Position numbers and translations under genes: made by a program | Notes under the pieces: generated by a model | What the model was told of the DNA's origin: nothing | Databases searched by the model: none | The model's input: the letters and a program-made list of their open reading frames with translations, nothing else | NCBI RefSeq assembly: GCF_031453615.1 | Contig: NZ_JAVIZT010000001.1 | Coordinates: forward strand, 3,236,178 to 3,300,177 | Source of the DNA: Microbacterium sp. SORGH_AS_0428 | GTDB taxonomy: Bacteria; Actinomycetota; Actinomycetes; Actinomycetales; Microbacteriaceae | Length of the DNA: 64,000 nucleotides | Direction of reading: 5' to 3' | Shown here: one piece after another, positions 34,484 through 41,990 of the stretch | Numbering within the stretch: position 1 is the first letter of the stretch | Layout: every line of letters begins with the position of its first letter

Positions 34484-34663
34484 ATGGCGCGTAAGCCCAC
34501 TCTGTCCCCTGGTGATTCCACTCCCCGTTCGGGGCAGTACGAGATCGTTGGTCCCCGCGGTGGGCACACGGGTAAGGAGCGCACCTCCACCCGTGGAAAC
34601 CCGCTCCCGCCCACGCCTGGGGCTGGTCAGGGATACCGCCTCGTCGACCCGACGAAGCACTGA
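34484..34663 (+). CDS. YjzC-like small protein
   Basis: 59 residues, MARKPTLSPGDSTPRSGQYE onward, ending LPPTPGAGQGYRLVDPTKH. The pattern Gly-Asp-x-x-P-x-S-G-x-Y, then PRGG, then PLPPTP, then DPTKH matches the widespread YjzC family, known from Bacillus, of unknown function. The ribosome site GGAAAGAAGAG lies right before the ATG. It is two bases ahead of a zinc-ribbon mini-gene, with which it is surely co-translated. It sits in a phage-derived stretch and is probably acquired. Confidence 0.75.
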   Translation: MARKPTLSPGDSTPRSGQYEIVGPRGGHTGKERTSTRGNPLPPTPGAGQGYRLVDPTKH

Positions 34664-34665
34664 TC

Positions 34666-34785
34666 ATGGCACGCGGTTACACGGTCAACTGTCCGTACTG
34701 CCACCGCAAGCTCGGCCCGTTCCCGGGCTACCATCCCGGACTGATTCGGTGCGGCGCATGCGGCAAGGCGTTCAACCTGCGCTGA
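34666..34785 (+). CDS. 39-residue zinc-ribbon mini-protein
   Basis: Encodes MARGYTVNCPYCHRKLGPF, then PGYHPGLIRCGACGKAFNLR. Two Cys pairs (C-P-Y-C and C-G-A-C, 16 residues apart) plus aromatic and Gly positions form a textbook zinc ribbon. It begins two bases after the stop of the YjzC-like gene and has no strong ribosome site of its own, so it depends on coupling. Such single-ribbon proteins are common in phage and mobile DNA and may bind nucleic acid or a protein partner; the role here is unknown. Confidence 0.7.
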   Translation: MARGYTVNCPYCHRKLGPFPGYHPGLIRCGACGKAFNLR

Positions 34786-35041
34786 TCACAGCAACGCGGA
34801 AGACTCATCGCTGCGGCGGTGGGCCTTCCGTGTGCGCACTAGCTGGGAGCTAGCTGTGAGTCTGAAGGCGGCGAGGTCTGCGAAGTCGAGTTCGATCAGG
34901 TTTGATCGGGCTTGATAGGGATGCACCGGGATGTATGGGGCTGCAGCGGGGCCAATAGGCGAATAGCCCATCTGGCTCGCCCATAAGTGGGCGCCCTCTC
35001 GGAAGCGTCGCCAGGCGCGGTAAGATGGGTAAAGCGACAAA

Positions 35042-35066
35042 AGCTCCGGCTTTGGAACCGGAGCTT
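35042..35066. terminator. hairpin between converging units
   Basis: Nine-base arms AAGCTCCGG and CCGGAGCTT around the loop CTTTGGAA, with A-rich sequence before and TGTCGTG after. On the minus strand the hairpin is followed by TTTTGTCGC, a T-rich tract, so it most likely ends transcripts coming from the tail-gene fragments. Confidence 0.6.
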
Positions 35067-35126
35067 GTCGTGATCTAGAGAGATCAGTTCCCAGTCCTGA
35101 TCTGACTGGGTGGCAGGGCGGTATGG

Positions 35127-35154
35127 GCCGTCCGGAGGTGCAACTCCGGGCGGC
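35127..35154. other. GC-rich hairpin
   Basis: Eleven-base arms GCCGTCCGGAG and CTCCGGGCGGC (one T-G pair) around GTGCAA. Outer bases GGCGG and CCGCC may extend the structure. No T run, so a structured RNA element or processing site is as likely as a terminator. Confidence 0.4.
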
Positions 35155-35348
35155 TCCCGCCTTATCACCTGACAGGTGACACCTCTAACTATAAGCGCAA
35201 TTCGTTCTGTAAAGAACCGTGCGCTAGTTTTCTCGCTTGTTGTCAAGCTTCGTCGGGCGTGTCGTTCCGCTCACAGTTCGCGCGATAGTTCGTGCGAGTA
35301 GTTCGTGGAACCGTCGTCTGCGCGTTCGTCTCGTTCCTGGACGTGGTC

Positions 35349-35675
35349 CTAGATCGGTTCGTGGAACGTGAGAATGGCGAAACCGTCCGTGTCGTAGCTG
35401 AGCGTGACGGGCGTGTCGATGACTACCACGCCAGTCTTGCCGTTCACGCTCGTGACGGGCGGAATGACGCCCAGGGTGGGCGTTCCGACCGCGCCGGTGG
35501 AGATCATGTCGAAGTCCACTTCGTTCTGGCCCAGCACGGGGGAGAAGTACTTGACCCGGTTCTGAGCCACGCCCTGCACGGCTTCGATGATCTTGTACGT
35601 CCAGCCTGTGTAGGCGTTCTGAGCGTCGTCCACCCATCCGGGCTGGTCAACGAGCGGGGGCTCAACCGTGCCCAA
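35349..35675 (-). CDS. phage tail-fibre-like protein
   Basis: 108 residues. VTSVNGKTGVVVIDTPVTLSYD is the motif found repeatedly in tail fibres and minor tail proteins of actinobacteriophages. The N-terminus (QPGWVDDAQNAYTGWTYKIIEAVQGVA) and the closing LTFHEPI are compatible with a short structural protein or an N-terminal piece of a larger fibre. Its start overlaps the preceding gene by 14 bp. Together with the two fragments upstream it marks a prophage remnant rather than a working phage. Confidence 0.55.
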   Translation of the reverse strand: MGTVEPPLVDQPGWVDDAQNAYTGWTYKIIEAVQGVAQNRVKYFSPVLGQNEVDFDMISTGAVGTPTLGVIPPVTSVNGKTGVVVIDTPVTLSYDTDGFAILTFHEPI

Positions 35676-35865
35676 TGACGCCCTCCGCGGCGCTCAGTGT
35701 GAGCGTCACGGGGATCAGGCAGGTGCCGGGTGCTGCCCAGGTTGCGGTTTTGGTGCCGGTGAAGGCCGGCGTGATGGTGAGGGTGGTCGCCAGTTCCGTG
35801 CCTTCTGGGCGGACGCTGCGTCCGTAGGTGAGTGTGACTGTCTCCAGGCCTGCGGGGTAGCTCAT
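35662..35865 (-). CDS. small phage-like structural protein
   Basis: 67 residues: MSYPAGLETVTLTYGRSVRP, then EGTELATTLTITPAFTGTKT and a beta-rich end. All-beta composition and a position between a tail-protein C-terminus and a fibre-like protein suggest a tail or fibre N-terminal piece. An AGGAG ribosome site 8 nt before the ATG selects this start over the upstream in-frame codons. Confidence 0.5.
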   Translation of the reverse strand: MSYPAGLETVTLTYGRSVRPEGTELATTLTITPAFTGTKTATWAAPGTCLIPVTLTLSAAEGVIGHG

Positions 35866-35879
35866 GGTGTTCTCCTTGA

Positions 35880-36120
35880 TCAGAACTGCTGGAGCTGGAG
35901 GGTGACATCCAGCGGGTGGGTCGCATGTCATGCGCGATGCTGACGATCTGCACGTCGTAGCTGACGCCGCGGTAGCGCACGGCCAGGGATGCCGCCAGCG
36001 CCAGGCTCTCCTGGGCGTTCCCGTGGAGGCTAGAGGCTTGCGGTTCGAGCGTCTTGTGCTCCGCCAAGACCATGCTCCCGAGTGACGCGAAGTCGTCGGA
36101 CCGGGCCGTGCTTGCGCTGG
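35880..36120 (-). pseudogene. C-terminal fragment of a phage minor tail protein, frameshifted
   Basis: Minus-strand coding remnant: SDDFASLGSMVLAEHKTLEP to YRGVSYDVQIVSIAHD in one frame, then ATHPLDVTLQLQQF and a stop at 35880 in another frame. A small indel near 35935 joins them. The ending is typical of siphophage minor tail proteins, whose C-terminus reads D-x-T-x-P-L-D-V-T-L. The N-terminal part is missing because the phage DNA joins the leader of the intact cpaF at about 36125. Confidence 0.5.
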
Positions 36121-36133
36121 GCCACCGGGCGTT

Positions 36134-36211
36134 TCTGTGCGGCGGCTGTGGATAACTCCAGCGCGGGGGCATGCCTCCCGTTCAGGATGCTGCGCATGTC
36201 ACCGTCATCCG
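36134..36211 (+). repeat. 78-bp leader/start repeat of intact cpaF
   Basis: Identical to 31453-31530. It contains the ribosome site and first codons of the intact gene, and a perfect reverse DnaA-box-like word at 36147-36155. Its left limit coincides with the end of the phage-derived stretch. Confidence 0.85.
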
Positions 36212-37359
36212 CTCTCCGCGATGCGATGCCCGCTGAGGCCACGCTTGCTGAACGGGTGCGTGCGCGTTTGCGGGCCGACGGGATCGACCCCACGCGGGAC
36301 CCCGAGGCGGGGGAGCGGTTGGCCCGCGCGGAGGTGCGCCGACACAACGACGCGGCGCTCGCTCGCGGCGCAGCGACCCTCGACGATGAGGACGCGTCCG
36401 TCCGCGGTGTGCTCGCGACCGTCGCCGGCTACGGACCTCTCCAGCCCCTGCTCGACGACCCGGAGATAGAAGAGGTTTGGATCAACGCCCCCGATCGCGT
36501 GTTCGTCGCGCGCGAAGGTCGCTCTGAGCGGACCGGTGTGGTGCTCACCGAGGCGCAGGTTCGGGAACTTGTCGAGCGCATGCTGCACGCGACCGGGCGA
36601 CGCGTCGACCTGAGTCAGCCGTTCGTCGATGCGTCGCTTCCCGATGGGAGCCGGTTGCACGTCGTGATCGGCGGGATCACCCGCAAGCACTGGGCCGTCA
36701 ACATCCGCAAGTTCCTGCCGCGCTACCGCAGGCTGGCCCAGCTCGTCGCCACAGGCACGCTGCCGCCGCACGTGGCCGAACGGCTGAGCCGCGCGATGCG
36801 TCACGGCGACAGCATCCTCGTGTCGGGCGCGACACACGCAGGCAAGACGACGATGCTCGCGGCGCTGATCGCCGAATGCGCTCCCCAGCAGCGCATCATC
36901 ACGGTCGAGGAGACGTTCGAGCTCGCGGTCGACGCGCACGACATCGTGGCGCTCCAGGGCCGCCAGCCGAGTCTCGAGGGAACGGGCGAGGTCACGCTGC
37001 GCCGGCTCGTGAAGGAAGCGCTCCGGATGCGGCCGGATCGCCTCATCATCGGGGAGGTGCGCGACGCGGAGGCGCTCGATCTGCTTCTCGCGCTCAACAC
37101 GGGTGTGCCGGGTGCGGCGACCATCCACGCGAACTCGGCGCGCGACGCGCTCGTCAAGCTCGCCTCCTTGCCACTGCTGGCGGGACGCAACATCGATCGG
37201 GACTTCGTCGTGCCAGCCATCGCGTCCAGCATCGACCTCATCGTGCACTGCGCCCAGGATGTTCGGGGTGCGCGGCACGTCGTGGAGGTGATGCAGACGA
37301 CCGGCGAGGTCATCGATGGTGTGGTCGAAGTCGTCCCCGTCTACGAGGTGGCCCGATGA
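36196..37359 (+). CDS. cpaF: Tad/Flp pilus assembly ATPase CpaF (TadA)
   Basis: Cytoplasmic hexameric ATPase that powers Flp pilus assembly. 387 residues: N-terminal helical part; LQPLLDDPEIEEVWINAPDRVFVAREGRSE; Walker A GATHAGKTTM; EETFELAVDAHDIVALQGRQ; Walker B RLIIGEVRDAEALDLL; NTGVPGAATIHANSARDAL; then the C-terminal domain, complete here unlike in the other allele. I start at the ATG 36196, with CAGGA 8 nt upstream; another ATG lies at 36187. It overlaps tadB by 4 bp. Confidence 0.93.
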   Translation: MSPSSALRDAMPAEATLAERVRARLRADGIDPTRDPEAGERLARAEVRRHNDAALARGAATLDDEDASVRGVLATVAGYGPLQPLLDDPEIEEVWINAPDRVFVAREGRSERTGVVLTEAQVRELVERMLHATGRRVDLSQPFVDASLPDGSRLHVVIGGITRKHWAVNIRKFLPRYRRLAQLVATGTLPPHVAERLSRAMRHGDSILVSGATHAGKTTMLAALIAECAPQQRIITVEETFELAVDAHDIVALQGRQPSLEGTGEVTLRRLVKEALRMRPDRLIIGEVRDAEALDLLLALNTGVPGAATIHANSARDALVKLASLPLLAGRNIDRDFVVPAIASSIDLIVHCAQDVRGARHVVEVMQTTGEVIDGVVEVVPVYEVAR

Positions 37360-38216
37360 CGATCTTGCTCGGGGCACTTCTCGGCGCCGGAATCCTGCTC
37401 ATGCTCGCACCGCGGTTGTGGCCCGTACGCGCCGCGGCCGATCGCCCGGTGTCGCGGCGATCTCGAAGTGCGGTGCTTCTGGCGCAAGCGGGCTTCGCGC
37501 ACCTGCCCGTCAGCGTGCTGATTCTCGCCTCCGCCGCCGGCGCGGTTCTCGCCGCCGCCCTCGCCTGGCTGCTGACACAGGTGCCGGCGTTCGCTCTGCT
37601 CGCCGCGCTCGCGGGGGCGGCGGCGCCCGTGTTGTGGCTCCGCGGCCGTGCGCGCCGGCTCCTCAAGGTCCGGCGGGGACTCTGGCCCGACATCTGCGAC
37701 CTGCTCATCGCATCGGTGCGGGCCGGTTTCGCGCTGCCGGATGCTCTCGCCTCGTTGCAGAGTTCGGCGCCGACGCCCCTGCGCCCCGCCTTCGCGGGTT
37801 TCGCGCGCGACCTCGCCGCATCCGGTCACTTCGAGACCAGCCTCGATCGCTTGAAGGTGGCGCTGTCCGATCCGGTGGCGGACCGCATCCTGGAGACCTT
37901 GCGGATGGCGCGCCAGGTGGGTGGAACCGAGCTGGTGCCCGTCCTGCGGTCATTGTCGAGCGCGGTACGGGCGGATGCGGCGGTGCGCGCCGAAGTGGAC
38001 GCGCGGCAGTCGTGGGTGCGGGGCGCGGCGGTACTGGGGCTGGTCGCACCGTGGGTGATCCTCGTGCTGCTCGCGCTCCGCCCGGAAGGATCCGCCGCGT
38101 ACTCGAGCCCCGAGGGCGTCGTGCTGATCGTCGTCGGCGCGCTTGTCTCTGTCACCGCGTTCCGGATGATGCTGGCGGTCGGGCGACTGCCTGAGCCGCG
38201 GAGGTGGTTCGGATGA
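37356..38216 (+). CDS. tadB: pilus assembly protein TadB
   Basis: Inner membrane platform protein of the Tad system, 286 residues. It has N-terminal helices (ILLGALLGAGILLMLAP, VSVLILASAAGAVLAAALAW, FALLAALAGAAAPVLWL), a cytoplasmic T2SS-F domain (LWPDICDLLIASVRAGFALPDAL, LRMARQVGGTELVPVLRSLSS) and two C-terminal helices. ATG overlaps the cpaF stop and its own stop overlaps the tadC start (ATGA at both ends), so the genes are tightly coupled. Confidence 0.88.
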   Translation: MTILLGALLGAGILLMLAPRLWPVRAAADRPVSRRSRSAVLLAQAGFAHLPVSVLILASAAGAVLAAALAWLLTQVPAFALLAALAGAAAPVLWLRGRARRLLKVRRGLWPDICDLLIASVRAGFALPDALASLQSSAPTPLRPAFAGFARDLAASGHFETSLDRLKVALSDPVADRILETLRMARQVGGTELVPVLRSLSSAVRADAAVRAEVDARQSWVRGAAVLGLVAPWVILVLLALRPEGSAAYSSPEGVVLIVVGALVSVTAFRMMLAVGRLPEPRRWFG

Positions 38217-39133
38217 CCCCTGCCGGCCTCACGCAGCTCGCGCTCGCGGTGCTTCTCGGCGGAGCGCTGGGTGCCGGAATCTCCCTGATCCTCTGGGCGA
38301 CGCCGCGGTGGCGCGCGGTCTCGCTCGGGCGCCGCATCGCACCGTACCTGCGCGACGTCGCCGATCCGCGCGGATTGACGCCGCTCCACGCGCCCGTGCG
38401 CGACGCAGGGGAGAAGCTGGTGCGCCGGCTGGGAGCTCGCGTGGGTGGCGCGGCCGATCTCGAGGTACGGCTCCGCCGCGCGGGTTGGGGGATGGATGCG
38501 GCTGCCTTCCGCGCGCGCCAGCTCACTTGGGCGATCGTCGGGCTCGTCGTCGGCGCAGTCCTCGTCGTGGTGCTCGTCGTCGCGGGTTCCTTCGCCCCCG
38601 CGGTCGGGGTCCTCCCGCTGCTGGGAGCCGCCGCCGGAGCGATCGGCTACGACCTGCGTCTCGGCGCGGCCGTCCGGGCGCGTGCGGCGCGGGCAGCGGA
38701 GGAGCTGCCCACCATCCTGGAGTTCCTCGCCCTGTGTCTGGCCGCCGGAGAGAGCGCGTTCGACGCGATCCGACGCGTCTCAGCGGTCGGCTCCGGCGAG
38801 ATCGTGACGGAGTTGCGCCGCGCGGTGCTGGATGTCGGCACGGGGTCCTCGCTGAGCGACGCACTCGCCTCCGTCGGGCGCGCGATCGACACACCTGCCG
38901 TCGCCCGCAGCATCGACCAGATCGTCGCGGCCATCGACCGCGGGGCGCCGCTCGCGCAGGTTCTGCAGGCTCAGGCGGCCGACGCGCGCGAGGACGCCAA
39001 GCGCGTGCTCATCGAGAAGGCCGGCCGCAAAGAGATCTACATGCTGTTGCCGCTCGTGTTCCTCATCCTGCCGCTCAGCGTGCTCATCGCTGTGTTCCCC
39101 GGCATCGTCCTGCTGAGGCTGGGGTTGTCATGA
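38213..39133 (+). CDS. tadC: pilus assembly protein TadC
   Basis: Second T2SS-F-type membrane protein, 306 residues, partner of TadB. Helix pairs lie near 10-30, 100-145 and 275-300 (LPLVFLILPLSVLIAVFPGIVLL). The F domain reads AEELPTILEFLALCLAAGESAFDAIRRVS and VARSIDQIVAAIDRGAPLAQVLQAQA. The ATG at 38213 overlaps the tadB stop; the ATG three codons earlier is inside tadB and less likely. Confidence 0.87.
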   Translation: MTPAGLTQLALAVLLGGALGAGISLILWATPRWRAVSLGRRIAPYLRDVADPRGLTPLHAPVRDAGEKLVRRLGARVGGAADLEVRLRRAGWGMDAAAFRARQLTWAIVGLVVGAVLVVVLVVAGSFAPAVGVLPLLGAAAGAIGYDLRLGAAVRARAARAAEELPTILEFLALCLAAGESAFDAIRRVSAVGSGEIVTELRRAVLDVGTGSSLSDALASVGRAIDTPAVARSIDQIVAAIDRGAPLAQVLQAQAADAREDAKRVLIEKAGRKEIYMLLPLVFLILPLSVLIAVFPGIVLLRLGLS

Positions 39134-39170
39134 CCCCGTCCGGCCCCTCGTGCTCATGAAGGAGGGCACC

Positions 39171-39365
39171 ATGTTCGACCGATCACCCATACGTCGCCTG
39201 AGGACCGCGTGGGGAAACCTCCTCGCCGACGAACGCGGTGACGTGCCCGGCTGGGTTCTGATCACGTTGATGACCGCGGGCTTGGTCGTCGTGATCTGGG
39301 CGCTGGCCGGTCCGGCGCTCGCGGATCTGTTCACCCAGGCGATCGACCGCGTCAGCGGGTTCTGA
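39171..39365 (+). CDS. Flp-type pilin-like small membrane protein
   Basis: 64 residues, placed where the major Flp pilin is expected, between tadC and the TadE-like genes. A perfect AAGGAGG ribosome site 6-7 nt before the ATG suggests high expression. The charged N-terminus (DRSPIRRLRTAWGNLLADERGDVPG) precedes one hydrophobic helix (WVLITLMTAGLVVVIWALAGPALADLF), the layout of a class III prepilin; cleavage probably falls near RGDVPG. It fits the DUF4244-like pilin group of actinobacteria. No separate prepilin peptidase is in the window. Confidence 0.7.
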   Translation: MFDRSPIRRLRTAWGNLLADERGDVPGWVLITLMTAGLVVVIWALAGPALADLFTQAIDRVSGF

Positions 39366-39368
39366 GCG

Positions 39369-39764
39369 ATGGCCGACCGGCATCCGCTGCTCGACGACGA
39401 AGGCTCCGCCCCCGTCGAGTTCGTGCTGGTCGGCGCCGTTCTGACCTTCCTCACCCTCGCCGTGTTGCAGCTGGGCTTCGCCGTCTACATCCGCAATGTC
39501 GTGCACGATGCCGCGGTCGAGGGGGCGTATCACGCCGCACTCGCCGATACGAGCCTCGCGGATGGGGTCGCGCGCACCGAAGACGTCGTCTCTCGGGTCG
39601 TGGGGGATGCCTATCCCGTCGACGTCCAGGCGGCGCAAACCGAGCGCTTCGGCTACCCCGCGACGGAGATCACGGTGCGGGCCACGTTGCCGGTCGCGGG
39701 TCTGTGGGGCGTGCCCGAGGCATTGGAGGTGACCGCTCATGCCCCGAGCGAGACTCTCGATTGA
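39369..39764 (+). CDS. TadE-like pseudopilin
   Basis: 131 residues. DEGSAPVEFVLVGAVLTFLTLAVLQLGFAVYIRNVVHDAAVEGA is the TadE signature: a charged start, the Glu five residues into the hydrophobic helix, and a conserved helix end. The extracellular remainder is small and beta-rich. It starts 3 bp after the pilin stop and overlaps the next gene by 26 bp. Probably a minor pilin that helps assemble the Flp fibre. Confidence 0.82.
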   Translation: MADRHPLLDDEGSAPVEFVLVGAVLTFLTLAVLQLGFAVYIRNVVHDAAVEGAYHAALADTSLADGVARTEDVVSRVVGDAYPVDVQAAQTERFGYPATEITVRATLPVAGLWGVPEALEVTAHAPSETLD

Positions 39765-40215
39765 ACCTGTGTCGGCGGTCGCTGACGACGAGGGGAACGC
39801 TTCGCTCGAGTTCATCGTGGCCGGCCTCATCCTGCTCGCACCGCTCGTCTACCTGATGGTCGCGCTCGGAGCGATCCAGTCGCAGGCGCTGGGTGTGGAG
39901 GCGGCGGCCCGTCACGTCGCTCGCGCGGTTTCCACCGCGGCGAACGCGGAGGATGCGGCCGCCCGCGCCGACCTGGTTCTGGCGGCGGTCGCGGAGGAGT
40001 ACGGCATCGATCCGGATGCGGTCGTGTTGCGCTGGGAATGCGCGCCCGCCGGCGTCGAATGCCCGTCCGCGGGCGCGACCCTGCTCCTGAACGTCAGCAC
40101 GGATGTCGCCCTTCCCCTGGTCCCGCCGGTGCTCGGCCTCGACCAGGTCGCATCCGTTCCGGTCGAGGCGAGCGCTGCGCAGAAAGTGTCGCGGCTCTGG
40201 GGGACGAGCCAGTGA
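39739..40215 (+). CDS. TadE-like pseudopilin
   Basis: 158 residues. DDEGNASLEFIVAGLILLAPLVYLMVALGAIQSQALGVEAAARHVAR shows the same helix-with-Glu pattern as its neighbour. The exported part has two Cys (WECAPAGVEC) that may form a disulphide. Extensive overlaps upstream (26 bp) and downstream (GTGA) place it inside the tad operon. Confidence 0.8.
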   Translation: MPRARLSIEPVSAVADDEGNASLEFIVAGLILLAPLVYLMVALGAIQSQALGVEAAARHVARAVSTAANAEDAAARADLVLAAVAEEYGIDPDAVVLRWECAPAGVECPSAGATLLLNVSTDVALPLVPPVLGLDQVASVPVEASAAQKVSRLWGTSQ

Positions 40216-40625
40216 CGCGCCTGAGAAGCGACGACGAGGGCAGCATCCTGCCCCTCGTGATCGGTTACGCCGTGCTCGCGCTCGCCGCGATCTTTGTGTG
40301 CGTCTCGGCGACGAGCCTGTACCTCGCGCAGAAACGGCTGGACGGTGTGGCGGATGCGGCAGCCCTCGCCGGTGCGGACGGCTTCACGCTGTCGGTCGTC
40401 GAGGGTGCTCCGCGCGCCGAGCTGAGTGTGGACGGCGTGCGGGAGCAGGCGGAGGCGCTGGTGGCGTTCTCGGGTGACGCGACGCTCGTGTCGGCGACGA
40501 CGCCCGACGGCGTCTCGGCGCAGGTGACGGTCGCGGGAGTGTGGCACCCGCCGCTCGTGTCGATGTTCGTTCCGGAGGGCGTCGCGCTCGAGGCGACCGC
40601 CACCAGTAGGACGGCGCTGCGGTAG
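40212..40625 (+). CDS. TadG-like pilus assembly protein (short)
   Basis: 137 residues from GTG at 40212, which overlaps the previous stop. SDDEGSILPLVIGYAVLALAAIFVCVSATSLYLAQKRLDGVADAAALAGA matches the N-terminal TadE/TadG helix with the following DAAALAGA stretch. It lacks the large von Willebrand-type domain of full TadG proteins, as is usual in actinobacterial clusters. It is the last gene of the tad operon and converges with an unrelated gene 8 bp away. Confidence 0.8.
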   Translation: MTRLRSDDEGSILPLVIGYAVLALAAIFVCVSATSLYLAQKRLDGVADAAALAGADGFTLSVVEGAPRAELSVDGVREQAEALVAFSGDATLVSATTPDGVSAQVTVAGVWHPPLVSMFVPEGVALEATATSRTALR

Positions 40626-40633
40626 GGCTCGCG

Positions 40634-41989
40634 TCAGCCTTCTCCGCCCCAGTGCTGCGGGGTCAACGAGCTCTTCTCGCTCAGTGACAGGAGCACGGTG
40701 TTGGCGGTGGTGAGGGCGCTGATCCTGGATGCGCTCCGGCGTTGGATGATCTTGCTCGTCGCGGCTGCCGCCGGGCCCGCGGCCAGTGCGGCCGGAGCGA
40801 AGACGACTGCTGCCCCGCGCAGCACTGCCCGCGCCACCCCCGCTCCCGACCAGGTCAGGATGCGGGACTTCCACCTTTGCTTCGTCAGCGCGCTCTGCAG
40901 TTCTTTCGCCGAATCCGCCAGTGTCGTCGACGCCGCGTCTCTGAAGGCGGCGAGAAAGCTCAGGTAGTCCATCTCGACGGACTCGATCGCGCGAACGTCC
41001 GACGACAGCGTTGTCAGCGCATCACGGACCGTCGTCCAGATCTCGTCGTGCTGTCGAAGCTCGACGAGGTCCGGGAAAGAAACGCGGGCGAGCTCCGGCA
41101 TCGGCAAGACGAAGCCCTGCGTCAGTTCCGCGGGCGCGGCATCCGCTGCGCGCACGGAGGCCGCGCCCAGGAGGGCGGCCGTCGCGAGCTCGAAGTGCCG
41201 CGCGGTCGTGCGCGCGGTCGTGATCGGTTGCGCGTCGAGCGCGCCGCAGAAGCGATAGAAGTGAATGGCGTCGCCCAGTTCACGCATGGAGAGTGAGCCG
41301 TAACGCGAGAGCACTTCCGTCGCGAGCTGAGGAGTCACGCCGAGATCGAGATCCCGCTCGACGGATGTGAGGAGTTCCCCGTCGGTGTACGAATCCTGCA
41401 ACTGGAAATCGGACGCGCCGAGTTCGTTCTGAAGGATCGCCCGTGTCGCGGGATCAGCGGCCATGAAACCGAACGAGCCGTCTCGAATGTCGCGCGACAC
41501 GATCTGGTTCTCGAGATAATGACTGTCCGCTGTCGGGACGGGTTCCAGCAGACCGAGACGTATCGCCGCAGCCAACGGACGAATGTGCGAGATCGCCGCC
41601 TCGAGCTCGGATCGCCCGCGTGCCGCCGAGGCGGAAGGGTTTCTGAAACCCATCGCCTTCTCGAAAGCGAGACGAGCCCCCCAGTCGAGCAACAGGTCGG
41701 GAACGTAGGAGCGATCGCACAGCAGGACCTGTTGCTTCACCTCGGCGATGGTCGCGGTAGACGCCCTGCGCCCGCCGTTCAGGATGACGGTATCGGCGGC
41801 GAACGGTCGGCTGCCTGCCGTCGAATCACCGCGGCGGTTCTCGAGCGCGCGGGCGGCTTCCTCGAGCGACTCGGCCAGCACCGTCAGCTGCGACAGCGGG
41901 ATGTGGGCGGGAAGCTCGAAGGACGGCGACTCCAGATGAATGCCGCCGAAGAAGTCCTCGACGATCTGGATCGAGTTCGTGGGTCGCAT
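40634..41989 (-). CDS. hypothetical protein, largely helical with a C-terminal hydrophobic segment
   Basis: 451 residues, no family recognised. N-terminus MRPTNSIQIVEDFFGGIHLE is followed by a long helical region (LTVLAESLEEAARALENRR, EVKQQVLLCDRSYVPDLLLD). A hydrophobic Ala-rich stretch near 390-425 (VARAVLRGAAVVFAPAALAAGPAAAA) could insert in or associate with the membrane. It ends SLTPQHWGGEG. It lies between the tad operon and a cupin gene on the same strand (1-bp gap to the latter), so it may share its transcript. Confidence 0.5.
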   Translation of the reverse strand: MRPTNSIQIVEDFFGGIHLESPSFELPAHIPLSQLTVLAESLEEAARALENRRGDSTAGSRPFAADTVILNGGRRASTATIAEVKQQVLLCDRSYVPDLLLDWGARLAFEKAMGFRNPSASAARGRSELEAAISHIRPLAAAIRLGLLEPVPTADSHYLENQIVSRDIRDGSFGFMAADPATRAILQNELGASDFQLQDSYTDGELLTSVERDLDLGVTPQLATEVLSRYGSLSMRELGDAIHFYRFCGALDAQPITTARTTARHFELATAALLGAASVRAADAAPAELTQGFVLPMPELARVSFPDLVELRQHDEIWTTVRDALTTLSSDVRAIESVEMDYLSFLAAFRDAASTTLADSAKELQSALTKQRWKSRILTWSGAGVARAVLRGAAVVFAPAALAAGPAAAATSKIIQRRSASRISALTTANTVLLSLSEKSSLTPQHWGGEG

Positions 41990-41990
41990 C

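Larger units (their letters stand above)
34786..35348. other. gene-poor phage-derived stretch with two hairpins
   Basis: No gene can be supported. Minus-strand frames at 34786-35040 and 34896-35246 lack coding bias and recognisable domains. Hairpins at 35042-35066 and 35127-35154 stand out, followed by an AT-richer part (35180-35245) that may hold a promoter. It lies downstream of the converging small genes and tail fragments. Confidence 0.4.

Noticed and set aside
34183..34494. 104-codon frame before the YjzC-like gene
   Set aside because: It spans the hairpin at 34325-34367, has no ribosome site and a noncoding composition.
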